Source: Gammaproteobacteria bacterium (GTDB taxonomy: Bacteria > Pseudomonadota > Gammaproteobacteria > Xanthomonadales > Wenzhouxiangellaceae). Taken from it: a stretch of 64,000 bases of DNA. A program made the translations under genes and the position numbers. How positions within the stretch are numbered: position 1 is the first letter of the stretch; every line of letters begins with the position of its first letter. The notes below the pieces were generated by a model. It saw only the letters and a list, made by a program, of their open reading frames with translations, had not been told where the DNA came from and searched no databases. Of the stretch, positions 53,739-63,154 are shown piece after piece. The stretch lies in NCBI GenBank assembly GCA_021772985.1, contig JAJFKX010000043.1, positions 1-64,000 on the forward strand. The letters are read 5' to 3'.

Positions 53739-56280
53739 ACGCGGCCTGGTTTCTGTTGACGGGAGCAGCCCGGCCGGCTGGCGCTTGATCTCGGTCCTGA
53801 GTTTATTATTTGCCTCGGGCGGCGTTGGTTTGGTCTATGAGGTATTGTGGCTCAGAGAACTGGCCTTGCTGCTGGGCAGCACCGCACATGCCGCGGCAAT
53901 CTTGCTGGCGGTTTTTTTTCTTGGCCTGGCCGCTGGCGGCCACTTTTGGGGACGGCGTGCAAGCTATTGGGTAAAGCCTTTACGCGGCTACGCTTATCTG
54001 GAAGCTGCAGTAGCCCTAACTGCTCTGGCTGCGTTCAGCATCACAGATCTTTACACATTCATTTACCCTTTTTTATTCAATGCATTCAACACCATTCCTG
54101 GCATCTTGCTGGCAGTTAAAGCCGGACTGGCGTTATTGCTGTTATTTCCCCCTGCGTTTTTTATGGGAGGTACACTACCGGCACTCAGCGAACACCTGGC
54201 GCGTAACCCGGCACTGCTTGGGCGGCGGGTTACGGTTGCCTATGCCGTTAATACACTGGGTGCTGCACTGGGTGCCGGGTTGGCCGGTTTTTACTTACCG
54301 CTGGCGCTGGGCTATAGCAAAACCTACCAATTAGCGCTGGTAATCACTGTGAGCATTGCCTTACTTGCCTGGGTGTTGGGCGGTAAGCAGCAACGTTTAT
54401 CATCCACCAAGAAAAATCCGAATGTAGCTCAACAACCGGCCACCAAACAGCCTGCTCTAACACCGGTCATAATCCGTAGCCTGGCATTGCTGTCTGGTGG
54501 TGTAACCTTGGGCCTTGAAGTGCTGTGGACACATATGTTCGCTCAGGTACTACAAAATTCAGTCTATACATTTGCTGTGATCTTAGTGATTTTTCTACTG
54601 TCACTCGGACTAGGTTCCATAGCCACCCGAATACTGGCACCACGCACAGCGAACCCGGTTACCGGCTTGCTGCGCATATTAATTCTTGCCGGGCTGCTGG
54701 TCGGCTTGTCCCCATTGGTATTTCATTGGACAACTAACGGGATGACTTATATGGGTGGCAGTGCCGGCTTAACGGTGTATGTTTTTCAAGTATTGTTGCT
54801 GGCTATGATAACAATCGGACCACCCACACTTATTTTGGGCATGGTGTTCCCATGGATTTTATTTCTTGCCAAGGACTACCACACTAGTACCGGCCACACG
54901 GTTGGTACGCTGTATGCAATCAATACCGCAGGAGCCATAGTTGGTGTGCTGGGCGCTGGGTTTTTCGCGATCGACTGGCTAGGGCTGTGGGGCGCCATCC
55001 GCTTCGCTGCCATATTAAACTTATTCGCCGCACTGGTCCTGCAAAATACCCGCCCTCAGACTTCCCGTGCCGGCGTATTAGTGCCTTTAACGGCGCTGTT
55101 GCTGATGCTCACCTTATTCGACCCAGGACGCTTGCCAGTGGTCCGGATTCAACCTTTAGTCGCTGCTGAGAGCCTGCTGGAAGTTCGAGAAAGTGGTGCC
55201 GGAACGGTTGCTGTGATTCGGCGTGGCGATTCATTACGGTTAAAAGTCAATAATCATTATGTACTCGGCGGAACTGGCGCGCTGCAAGTGGAAGTGTTGC
55301 AGGGGCACCTGCCGCTATTGCTGCACGATAATCCACAATCCGTATTTTTTCTTGGCCTGGGCACCGGAATTACCGCAGGTGCAGCATTAGATTATCAGGT
55401 TCAGCGTGTGCTTGTTACAGAACTGGTCCCGCAGGTAATCGAAATGGCACGAGATTATTTTGAGCCGTACATCAACGGCTTATTCAACGATCCAAGAGTT
55501 ACCGTGATAGCGGAAGACGGCCATAGTTATCTTGCCGCAAGCAACGAATCTTTCGACGTGATTGTTGGCGATTTGTTTGTACCTTGGCGAAAAGGCACCG
55601 GGACTTTATATAGTCGTGAGCACTTTCAAGTCGTTCACAACAGCCTGACTGACGATGGTGTGTTTGTTCAGTGGTTGCCGTTGTACCAACTCAGCCGCAG
55701 TGAATATGAACTAATCACCCGCACCCTGCTTGATGTATTTCCACAAGTAACCCTATGGCGAGGCGACTTTAACGCCAAACGGCCGATTATCGGTTTGGCT
55801 GCACGCAAGGCTCCGCAACCATTGAGTGAACAAAGCCAGATGTTACGGCTAATGGCTGAACGCAAAACCCAAGACCCACAACGGGCGCGTCAGCGAGTGC
55901 CACTGTTAGCTCATTACGCCGGAAATCCCGGTGCGCCCCGGCATTTATTGGCAGCTGGCCCACTTAACACCAGTGATCATCCGCTGATTGCCTATCGCAC
56001 GGCTGCAACTCAGCGCCAGCAACGCGCTAAGACTATCTCGTGGTTTGTAGGCGATGCTCTATTAATGTATTTTGCTGAACTTCAGCAAACCATGCCGGCG
56101 GTACTGGATCCGTATCTGGCTGAGCTCAACACCGCTCAACTCAGTCTAATTAAAGCGGGCCTTGCCTTACACAACTCAGAAGTTCTTGAGGCCCTTGATC
56201 AGAGTGAAGAAGCACAAACTATGGAGCGTGTTTATCAAAACCAGGTTGATCGATATCTAGGATTGCTACCAGCAGACTAA
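53725..56280 (+). CDS. fused MFS-like transporter and spermidine-synthase-type protein
   Basis: 851 residues. The GTG start at 53,725 is chosen because GGAGGG lies five bases ahead, inside the end of the previous gene. The N-terminal ~480 residues form about 12-14 membrane helices of the MFS-like 'fused MFS/spermidine synthase' family. The C-terminal ~330 residues are a PABS (polyamine synthase) domain with 'VFFLGLGTGITAGAA' (SAM-type binding) and 'IAEDGHSYLA' and 'FDVIVGDLF'. Whether it makes polyamines or serves another transfer is unproven for this family. It is coupled to the His-rich outer-membrane protein. Confidence 0.88.
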   Translation: MPCSERGLVSVDGSSPAGWRLISVLSLLFASGGVGLVYEVLWLRELALLLGSTAHAAAILLAVFFLGLAAGGHFWGRRASYWVKPLRGYAYLEAAVALTALAAFSITDLYTFIYPFLFNAFNTIPGILLAVKAGLALLLLFPPAFFMGGTLPALSEHLARNPALLGRRVTVAYAVNTLGAALGAGLAGFYLPLALGYSKTYQLALVITVSIALLAWVLGGKQQRLSSTKKNPNVAQQPATKQPALTPVIIRSLALLSGGVTLGLEVLWTHMFAQVLQNSVYTFAVILVIFLLSLGLGSIATRILAPRTANPVTGLLRILILAGLLVGLSPLVFHWTTNGMTYMGGSAGLTVYVFQVLLLAMITIGPPTLILGMVFPWILFLAKDYHTSTGHTVGTLYAINTAGAIVGVLGAGFFAIDWLGLWGAIRFAAILNLFAALVLQNTRPQTSRAGVLVPLTALLLMLTLFDPGRLPVVRIQPLVAAESLLEVRESGAGTVAVIRRGDSLRLKVNNHYVLGGTGALQVEVLQGHLPLLLHDNPQSVFFLGLGTGITAGAALDYQVQRVLVTELVPQVIEMARDYFEPYINGLFNDPRVTVIAEDGHSYLAASNESFDVIVGDLFVPWRKGTGTLYSREHFQVVHNSLTDDGVFVQWLPLYQLSRSEYELITRTLLDVFPQVTLWRGDFNAKRPIIGLAARKAPQPLSEQSQMLRLMAERKTQDPQRARQRVPLLAHYAGNPGAPRHLLAAGPLNTSDHPLIAYRTAATQRQQRAKTISWFVGDALLMYFAELQQTMPAVLDPYLAELNTAQLSLIKAGLALHNSEVLEALDQSEEAQTMERVYQNQVDRYLGLLPAD

Positions 56281-56313
56281 AGTTACAACGTGGTACCGGA
56301 AAAAATAACCGAA

Positions 56314-57144
56314 CTATCGCCCGAGCTTTACAAACTTCAAAGTAAACCGGTCGCTTTCACCAATATCCAGATAGTGATGCTGATCCTGGTCTTCCGGCAC
56401 TCGCAAATTAGGTGGCAAAGTCCAAACCCCGTTGGGATGATCTTTGCTGTCCTTCAGGTTAGAGTTAATCGGGCTGTCAGCCACTAATTGAAAACCTATA
56501 GCTTCGATGCGGCGGATCAGCCACTGTTGATTTACGTAGCCGTTTTCAGCTTTGGGATCAACTTCCTGAGTGAGGCTGGCACGGTGATCGACTACCCCGA
56601 ATACACCGCCGGGTTTCAACATCCGACGTACTTCTCGTATGGCATCGTTAAAACTACCATCATCCAGCCAATTGTGAACATTCCTGAAGGTCAACACCAT
56701 ATCGATGCTGCCGGCCTCAGCAACAGGAGGGGTTTTAGGCGGCTCAAAGGGTTTGATTTCGATATTTCTGAACCAATTTGGGTTCGACTCGATTTTCAAT
56801 TGGTAGGCACGCAATGAATCTCTGAAAAAATCACCAAACTCGTGCTCGGTCTGTGGATTGAAATGGGCCGCAATGAAATGCCCGCCTTCTTCCTGATCCA
56901 GATAAGCAGATATGATTTCACTGTACCACCCGCCACCAGGCCATAATTCAACCACGCGCATATCCGGCGCCAGACCAAAAAAGCTTAAGGTCTCAAATGG
57001 GTGGCGGTATTGGTCTCTTGCTTTGGCTTCAACAGATCGAAAATCACTTTCCAAAATGCTGTGCAGATCATCATGGTGTGCATATGCTGCTGTACAACCA
57101 ACCAAAACCAACAACAGGCAAACACGGTAAAACTGAACAAACAT
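56314..57144 (-). CDS. exported class I SAM-dependent methyltransferase, copy 2
   Basis: 276 residues with a signal peptide or anchor (FYRVCLLLVLVGCTAAYA; a Cys in 'VGC' might be a lipobox). The Rossmann methyltransferase fold shows motif I 'RVVELWPGGGWYSEII', then 'VDMVLTFRNVHNW'-type motif IV ('IDMVLTFRNVHNWLDDG') and 'RMLKPGGVFGVVDHRA'. An extracytoplasmic SAM enzyme would be unusual, since SAM is cytoplasmic. It is a paralogue of the gene at 57,230, which it follows by 85 bases. Confidence 0.82.
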   Translation of the reverse strand: MFVQFYRVCLLLVLVGCTAAYAHHDDLHSILESDFRSVEAKARDQYRHPFETLSFFGLAPDMRVVELWPGGGWYSEIISAYLDQEEGGHFIAAHFNPQTEHEFGDFFRDSLRAYQLKIESNPNWFRNIEIKPFEPPKTPPVAEAGSIDMVLTFRNVHNWLDDGSFNDAIREVRRMLKPGGVFGVVDHRASLTQEVDPKAENGYVNQQWLIRRIEAIGFQLVADSPINSNLKDSKDHPNGVWTLPPNLRVPEDQDQHHYLDIGESDRFTLKFVKLGR

Positions 57145-57229
57145 GGCGGCACCGTTCCAAAGATCAGCCGCAATTGTCGCCCCGACATAGTCAGGGCGTC
57201 AAATATCTACAATCAATGTCCGTCGAGCT

Positions 57230-58078
57230 TTATTTGCCGAGCTTGATGAATTTGATGGTGAAACGATCGCTTTCACCAATAGCCAGATACTTTTCAGGGA
57301 TGTCGCCTTCAGGCACACGCAAATATGGCGGTAACGTCCAAACCCCATTAGGATGATCAGCCGTATCATGCCGGTTGGCATTAATTTCGCTGTGCTCCAG
57401 CGCCTGAAAACCGGCTTCATGAACCTTTTGCACAAACCATTGCTGATTAACGTAACCATCTTCAGCAACCGGGTCGACATTTTTGTAAACATCGGCTCGA
57501 TTATCAACGATACCCAGTACCCCGCCCGGCTTAAGCATCGCATGTGCCTGTTCCAGGACATAATCGATGCTGCCATCATTTAGCCAGTTGTGCATGGTGC
57601 GAAAGCTTAACACCATATCAACACTGCCATCGGCAACAATAGCCTCTGTGAATGGCGGCTCAAAAGCGTGGATATCCACTCCACCGTACCAATTTGGACT
57701 AGTCGCTATTTTGCTCTCAAATGCCAGAAAAGAGCTTTGAAAGAAACTGGCAAACGGATGGTCGGTTTCCGGATTATAGTGCGCCGCAATCAGCTTTCCC
57801 CGGTCTTTGAGGTATGGCGCCAGAATATCAGTATACCAACCGCCACTGGGCCACAATTCAACCACTGTCATTTCTGGTTCAACACCAAAAAACTCCAGGG
57901 TTTCCAAAGGATTTCTATACTGATCACGTGACCTGGATATATCAGTTCTGAATGAATCATTCAGAATACTGGTCAAACGTTGCTTGTCTATCTGAGCGTA
58001 AACCTGACTGGAGCCGCCCAGCATTATCAAAAAACTCAGTCCGGCAATAGCGAACAGCAATTTTACTGATTTTTTCAT
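57230..58078 (-). CDS. exported class I SAM-dependent methyltransferase, copy 1
   Basis: 282 residues from ATG 58,078, chosen because the signal sequence MKKSVKLLFAIAGLSFLIML begins there. 'TVVELWPSGGWYTDILAPYL' (motif I), 'VDMVLSFRTMHNWLNDG' and 'AMLKPGGVLGIVDNRAD' are the same motifs in the same order as the neighbour. The two proteins share 'ENGYVNQQW' or 'EDGYVNQQW' and 'DHPNGVWTLPP.LRVPE'. They arose by tandem duplication and probably form one operon. Confidence 0.82.
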   Translation of the reverse strand: MKKSVKLLFAIAGLSFLIMLGGSSQVYAQIDKQRLTSILNDSFRTDISRSRDQYRNPLETLEFFGVEPEMTVVELWPSGGWYTDILAPYLKDRGKLIAAHYNPETDHPFASFFQSSFLAFESKIATSPNWYGGVDIHAFEPPFTEAIVADGSVDMVLSFRTMHNWLNDGSIDYVLEQAHAMLKPGGVLGIVDNRADVYKNVDPVAEDGYVNQQWFVQKVHEAGFQALEHSEINANRHDTADHPNGVWTLPPYLRVPEGDIPEKYLAIGESDRFTIKFIKLGK

Positions 58079-58354
58079 TGGTAACACTCCCTTGTCACCT
58101 AACAATTAAACACCACTTCCGCCCTTAGATTAATAGCATACACCATAATTTACCTGTAATTGCAGCTTGATGGTTAAAATTTTCGGCTCAACTGGGTTTT
58201 TGCTGGTATTAAGCCGAAATGGAATTAAACCACACTACTGCGAGAACCAATATAAACAAATAGATGTAATCCAACATGCAGGATATAGCCATATGAACAT
58301 CGGCAATATATCCTTACAGTGACAAAGACGCGCGAGTAGGCTATAAATCTCACC

Positions 58355-59449
58355 ATGCAAAATCATCCAGCGACCCGTACACTGAGGTTGCAACACCCCA
58401 TAAGCCTTTATCGTGGCGATCAACTCAGTAATATCACTCTGGCATATGAATGCTGGGGACAACTGAATAACGATAAAAGCAATGCCATTTTACTGCTCAC
58501 CGGGCTTTCTCCGGGAGCCCATGCTGCGGCTTCTCAAGCAGATCCTGAAGTAGGATGGTGGGAACAAATGCTTGGCTCCGGCAAGCCCATCGATACCGAC
58601 AATTATTTTGTTATCTGTGTAAATTCGCTGGGCAGCTGCAAAGGCTCTACCGGACCTGCCTCACTGAACCCGGCAACAGGCAGGACATGGCGCCTGGATT
58701 TCCCCGAATTAGCACTGGAAGATATTGCCGAAAGCGCCTGGCAGGTGGTGCAATCTTTAGGCATTAATCAATTGGCCTGTCTGATTGGTCCCAGCATGGG
58801 CGGTATGACGGCCCTGGCATTGTTGAAACAGCACCCGGACTGTGCCCAACAGCTGATCAGCATTTCATCTGCCAGTGCTGCCACGCCATTTTCAATTGCT
58901 ATTCGTTCTTTACAGCGGGAAGCCATTGTCAGTGATCCAAATTGGCAAAATGGCCAATACACTGATAACCGCTGGCCGGTTTCCGGCATGCGGCTGGCTC
59001 GCAAGCTGGGAATGATCAGCTACCGCTCGGCAGCTGAATGGTTGGAACGCTTTGACCGACAACCCCAGGATCACTTCCCTCCAACCATGTACGGTATGAA
59101 CTTTGCGGTGGAATCTTACCTGGAAGCACAGGCACAGAAGTTTATCGGCCAGTTCGATCCAGTTTGTTATGTCTATCTGTCACGGGCGATGGACTGGTTT
59201 GATGCATCCGATCAGCATGCAGGCTCGGTTTCTGACATGCTGCGCCAAACCAGCCTGGAAGGCGCGCTGGTGATGGGTGTAGATACCGATTTGTTATTCC
59301 CGCTCAGCCAACAGAAAGACATTGCGAATGCGCTGCAAACCGCTGATATACAAACTGAATTGCATGCATTAGATAGTATCCAGGGACATGATGCTTTTTT
59401 GATAGACATGGATAGTTTTGGGCCGCCTGTGGCACAATTCCTGGCATGA
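58355..59449 (+). CDS. metX: MetX-type homoserine (or serine) O-acyltransferase
   Basis: 364 residues, alpha/beta hydrolase fold of the MetX family. The nucleophile Ser147 lies in GPSMGGM, the acid in 'GVDTDLLFP' and the His in 'QGHDAFL' (~345). MetX usually transfers an acetyl or succinyl group to homoserine in methionine synthesis; some relatives acylate serine and feed cysteine synthesis. It overlaps a cysteine dioxygenase gene by four bases (ATGA), which makes a link to cysteine metabolism more likely here, but sequence alone does not decide. The length is normal. Confidence 0.87.
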   Translation: MQNHPATRTLRLQHPISLYRGDQLSNITLAYECWGQLNNDKSNAILLLTGLSPGAHAAASQADPEVGWWEQMLGSGKPIDTDNYFVICVNSLGSCKGSTGPASLNPATGRTWRLDFPELALEDIAESAWQVVQSLGINQLACLIGPSMGGMTALALLKQHPDCAQQLISISSASAATPFSIAIRSLQREAIVSDPNWQNGQYTDNRWPVSGMRLARKLGMISYRSAAEWLERFDRQPQDHFPPTMYGMNFAVESYLEAQAQKFIGQFDPVCYVYLSRAMDWFDASDQHAGSVSDMLRQTSLEGALVMGVDTDLLFPLSQQKDIANALQTADIQTELHALDSIQGHDAFLIDMDSFGPPVAQFLA

Positions 59450-60015
59450 CACCAGATTTTCCCGGCAAAGAACTATTAATCGAGCGACTGCGATGGGCCA
59501 CACGTGGCGATTGTCCACATGGCATTACCAGTTGTTTGCGCGAGGCTTTATGTGACTTGATGGATGAAAAATCTATCCGGTTTCCCACAGAATTCATTCA
59601 ATCCAGTGGTGATGGGTACCAGCGCAGGTTATTGCACCATGACGACCAGACAGGCTGTTGTGTGATGGCTATGACCTGGGGGCCGGGTCAAGGAACACAG
59701 ATACATGATCACAGTGGCATGTGGTGTGTAGAAGGTATCTGGCACGGTAGTATTGAAGTGGTGCAATATGAACTGATGGCTCAAAAAGAAGGCCGCTATC
59801 GGTTCGAACCACGGACAACGATGCGTGCTGGGCGAGGTAGTGCCGGCAGCCTGATTCCTCCTCATGAGTATCACACAATCAGTAATCCGGACGAGCATGA
59901 ATCAGCATTGTCCATTCACATCTACAGCGGTGAAATGACTTGTTGCAATGTCTTTAAAGAAGTTGAGGACGGCTGGTATCAGCGGGAATCACGACAATTA
60001 AGCTGTGACGATTAA
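59446..60015 (+). CDS. cysteine dioxygenase family protein
   Basis: 189 residues, cupin fold. 'QIHDHSGMWCVEGIWHG' gives iron ligands His87 and His89 and Cys94, at the same spacing as His86/His88/Cys93 of mammalian cysteine dioxygenase. The third His is in 'PPHEYHTISN' (~139-143). It would oxidise cysteine to cysteine sulfinate. It is coupled to the MetX-type gene through ATGA overlap. Confidence 0.88.
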   Translation: MTPDFPGKELLIERLRWATRGDCPHGITSCLREALCDLMDEKSIRFPTEFIQSSGDGYQRRLLHHDDQTGCCVMAMTWGPGQGTQIHDHSGMWCVEGIWHGSIEVVQYELMAQKEGRYRFEPRTTMRAGRGSAGSLIPPHEYHTISNPDEHESALSIHIYSGEMTCCNVFKEVEDGWYQRESRQLSCDD

Positions 60016-60087
60016 CAGTGCCGCCAGGTACTTCATAAATATCATTCATCTGCCGGCTTAAGGCATTGCCCGAGATAAACTTGTTGT

Positions 60088-60108
60088 GGTCACCGCAATT
60101 TGGTGACC
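60088..60108. other. inverted repeat in the 60,016-60,455 gene-free stretch
   Basis: GGTCACC (60,088-60,094) and GGTGACC (60,102-60,108) form a 7-bp perfect inverted repeat, possibly a terminator stem for the operon above but without a T-run. The remaining bases up to 60,455 show no gene that I can support. Confidence 0.4.
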
Positions 60109-60455
60109 CTGGACTGCTGGGCAGCATCCCTTATTTGCCAATATAAATAGCTTTGAAAAATATCACATAAGCTACTGATATTAATACATAACAACTCCCC
60201 AACATCGATAAGTCACAAACTGTTCATAAGCTGGTCATGATTCAGGTCAAACCTTATGCCAGTTTATTTATCGTTCCAGTGAGGGGATTTGGCGATGAAC
60301 TGCTTTACCTTCGATCTCCATCATTGGAACACACACTGTATTGATGTTTAACGTCAGCCCTTATCCATTTATCTGGCGAATAGTCATCAACAGCACACAA
60401 CAAAACTGTCTCAATGACGCAGCATGCCGATTTGAACGCCAAAAAGGAGATAACA

Positions 60456-60998
60456 ATGAAAACAACCACTCAATTTCTTGCCGGTTTATTGATAACAATG
60501 CTATTCATGACACCCGCAGTATCACAGGAAAAACAACTTGAAAAACGTGACCACCGCTCTGGTGCCATCTGGGATCTATTTGAAGTTGATCGCGAGTACC
60601 CCAAACGCAATTTCAAAACGATCAGCGAAGCTGAAGCACTCCGGTTTGCTCGAGATGCTGATGCCGCCAACAGAACTAATGCCAATGAAAGATTGATTAG
60701 ATCCTTAAAAAGAAAATTCCCTGACACGCCGATGCAAGGCATCTATCTGCCGGATTTGAATATCGAACAATGTGCCAGAACGCCAGACATGGTTTTCATC
60801 ACACCACGAAGGCTGGAAGGTTTTCCTGATCCATTGGATGGAGCAGGTGGTGTGGTCGTTGGTAGCTTTTGCAGTCAGGATGAAGAACTGTGTGAAAATT
60901 GCAGTGGCTGTGAAGGCACTGATCCTGATACAGGCACTTATAACACTTGTATCTGCACCCAAAGTGCAAAAGTTTGCAGACCCTGCCCAAGCTGCTGA
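60456..60998 (+). CDS. exported cysteine-rich protein of unknown function
   Basis: 180 residues from ATG 60,456, with AAAGGAGA well placed and a signal peptide beginning MKTTTQFLAGLLITMLFMTP. The first 100 mature residues are charged. The last 55 are Cys-rich ('CSQDEELCENCSGCEG', 'CICTQSAKVCRPCPSC'; ten Cys), which could bind metal or form disulphides. No family recognised. It is the last chromosomal gene before tRNA-Leu. Confidence 0.7.
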   Translation: MKTTTQFLAGLLITMLFMTPAVSQEKQLEKRDHRSGAIWDLFEVDREYPKRNFKTISEAEALRFARDADAANRTNANERLIRSLKRKFPDTPMQGIYLPDLNIEQCARTPDMVFITPRRLEGFPDPLDGAGGVVVGSFCSQDEELCENCSGCEGTDPDTGTYNTCICTQSAKVCRPCPSC

Positions 60999-61182
60999 TT
61001 GAACCTCACCCATTGCCGCTTATATCCGGGTGGCAATGGGTGCTGATTCTGTTATCAGCCTGCATTGTGATGTATTTCAGCATTTGCCCAACCTGCTTAG
61101 CTTGAAACTCAGATTTAATCTGGAGATTTCCGTTAATCTGCGTTAAACTGCGCGCCCTGCTCTAGCATCTAGAGCATTCGCT

Positions 61183-62868
61183 TCATACCCTATGCCGGGG
61201 TGGCGGAACTGGTAGACGCGCTGGATTCAAAATCCAGTTCTGGTAACAGAGTGGGGGTTCGATTCCCCCCCCCGGCACCATTTTACATTCTGATGGTGCA
61301 AGATCGCCTAAGAGCTTGAAAGGAAAGGAAATTTTAGGAGTTCTATACCCTGTTTCCCGGTCATAGGCGATTCGGGTCGAAAAGGCCAGTTTCAGAACCG
61401 TTCTTTTGTCTTCCAAACGCTCGGAAGCCCAGAGTTTATACGGGTTCGCAAGGAACGAGAGCGCGAGTTCTAGCATTTCATGGAAGGGCCGTAAGGGTTT
61501 GGGGGTAATCTGGGCTTTTTCAGTCATCATAATCTTTTCTCTTTCCAGTTTGGTCAGCCGTGTTTCATAGGCTGTAATCGCTGTTTGGTTATCTGTGTTA
61601 ACAAGACGGTCAACAACGCCTTCGATTTGTTTTTCCAGTTTTTTGACTTGGCTTTTCAAAGCTTCTACCTGATCTTTCAGCGTAGTTGCCTTTTGATCCC
61701 AGGCATCCTTGAAGGTGGCACAAGCCAGTTGGAACAGCTCTTTTGAAGGCTTGAGTTGTTGTAACAGGGTTTCAAAGTTACCTTCAATTTCGACGCGCTT
61801 GATAGATTTTCCATAGCTGTTACAAGTTTTGGTTTGGCAAAGATAATAGGGGTAAAGTTTGGTGTTGCCTTTTGTCCAACCGGCCCGCAAAGGCTTTTCG
61901 CAGTCCCCACAAAGCACAAAGCCGCGCAGGGGAAAATCTTCATTGATATCTTTTCGGGCAGGGGCTTTGGCTTGTGTTTTTAAGCGTTGTTGGATGCGTT
62001 CATAACACTGCAAACTGATCAGCGGTTCGTGTTGACCTTTGACCATAAAGACTTGCCAATCAGGCTTATCGATATACCCGGCATAGAGGGGACGTGTCAG
62101 CAATTGTTTAACCCGTTGCAGACGGATTTGGCCGTTCGGTAATTCTTTGGGGTAAGCGGGCTGGCTTTCCAAAAACCGTTTAAACTCAGTTTGAGTTTCA
62201 AAGCGCCCGGAGGCAAAGCCTTCCAGAGCTTCTTGTAAGATGGAGGCAAACGGTTCATTTTTAATCAGGAGTTTGCCGCTGTGGCCTTGCACCTGCTTAT
62301 AGCTATAACCAACGGGCGGGAAAAACACATAATAGCCTCCTTCAAGACGCGCTCTCATTTTTTGTATGGTCTGGCGACGGTTTTGTTGGCGTTCAAGCTG
62401 GCCTTGTGCCGCAAAAATCGTTTCCATGAATTCGCCTTCGGGTGTATCTTCAAAATTGAAGTTCAAACATTCCGGCGTGGCATGACGGGTTGCTAACTCA
62501 TGGCGCAATTTCCAATGGAACAGCGTATCACGGGCAAATCGTTTCAGATCATCAAAAATCACTACATAGTCCGTGTGGACATTATCATCAAGATATTGCA
62601 ACAAAGCCTCCATGCCGGGACGGTCAATAAAATCCCCCCCACCTGTCACATCATCAGGGAACACTGCTTCGACTTCATAGCCTTTCCCAGCGGCATAGTC
62701 ACGGCAACGATGCTCTTGGCTTTCCAAACCACTGCCTTTAATTTTTTGCTTGGGGTCTGACACCCGGCAATAGACAAGGGCTTTTTGCCCAGGCATTTGG
62801 GTGACGTTGTCATGGCTCATATCTTCTTGAGCATGAAAGGTTTCGGTTGATTTCATCATGGCATCCAT
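61183..62868 (-). CDS. large serine recombinase at tRNA-Leu
   Basis: 561 residues. The resolvase domain has 'ALVYCRVSDPKQKIKGSGLESQEHRCRDYA', with the catalytic Ser in 'RVS' (~37), and 'DDLKRFARDTLFHW', 'EFMETIFAAQGQLERQQ'. A recombinase domain and a zinc ribbon ('CGDCEKPLRAGW...YLCQTKTCNS', ~315-350) follow, then a coiled-coil (~385-440), as in large serine integrases. The last ~30 residues ('GGGIEPPLCYQNW...PPRHRV') are read from the antisense of tRNA-Leu, so the native end is probably earlier or is fixed by the attachment site. Start choice among MDAMMK, MMKS and MSHDN is open. It probably inserted the element that extends right. Confidence 0.88.
   Translation of the reverse strand: MDAMMKSTETFHAQEDMSHDNVTQMPGQKALVYCRVSDPKQKIKGSGLESQEHRCRDYAAGKGYEVEAVFPDDVTGGGDFIDRPGMEALLQYLDDNVHTDYVVIFDDLKRFARDTLFHWKLRHELATRHATPECLNFNFEDTPEGEFMETIFAAQGQLERQQNRRQTIQKMRARLEGGYYVFFPPVGYSYKQVQGHSGKLLIKNEPFASILQEALEGFASGRFETQTEFKRFLESQPAYPKELPNGQIRLQRVKQLLTRPLYAGYIDKPDWQVFMVKGQHEPLISLQCYERIQQRLKTQAKAPARKDINEDFPLRGFVLCGDCEKPLRAGWTKGNTKLYPYYLCQTKTCNSYGKSIKRVEIEGNFETLLQQLKPSKELFQLACATFKDAWDQKATTLKDQVEALKSQVKKLEKQIEGVVDRLVNTDNQTAITAYETRLTKLEREKIMMTEKAQITPKPLRPFHEMLELALSFLANPYKLWASERLEDKRTVLKLAFSTRIAYDRETGYRTPKISFPFKLLGDLAPSECKMVPGGGIEPPLCYQNWILNPARLPVPPPRHRV
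61194..61280 (+). tRNA. tRNA-Leu (anticodon CAA)
   Basis: The acceptor GCCGGGG pairs with CCCCGGC, followed by A and CCA (61,277-61,280). The anticodon stem CTGGA/TCCAG holds loop TTCAAAA, so the anticodon is CAA. A long variable arm (TTCTGGTAACAGAG) and T-arm GGGGGTTCGATTCCCCC are as in leucine tRNAs. An integrative element begins at its 3' side, and its recombinase gene overlaps the tRNA on the other strand. Confidence 0.96.
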
Positions 62869-62893
62869 CCTTTCTTGATGAATTATGGGTTGA

Positions 62894-63124
62894 TCAGGTT
62901 TCGGAGCTATTTTTGAATCCTAGACTTTTTACCGAATCCTGAAAAGCATTTTTATGGGTGATTTCTTGATTGGCCCGCGCTTGCTGTGTTGGATCACAAC
63001 CAAAGGCCAGATCGACAAAACGATTTGTGATGGAACAAACAACCTCAATCAAGGCATATTTTTCAGCCATGGGTAAATCCAAGCTTTCAAGATATGGCAA
63101 GTATTTGTCGAGGTCTGGTTGCAT
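62894..63124 (-). CDS. small protein upstream of the serine recombinase
   Basis: 76 residues, acidic N-terminal half ('MQPDLDKYLPYLESLDLPMAEKYALIEVVCSITNRFVDLAFGCDPTQQ'). No known domain. It ends 25 bases before the recombinase start on the same strand, so the two form an operon; it could be a directionality or regulatory factor, but that is a guess from position. Confidence 0.6.
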   Translation of the reverse strand: MQPDLDKYLPYLESLDLPMAEKYALIEVVCSITNRFVDLAFGCDPTQQARANQEITHKNAFQDSVKSLGFKNSSET

Positions 63125-63154
63125 TCGTTGTATCGTTCCCTGTTAAGTACGAAT

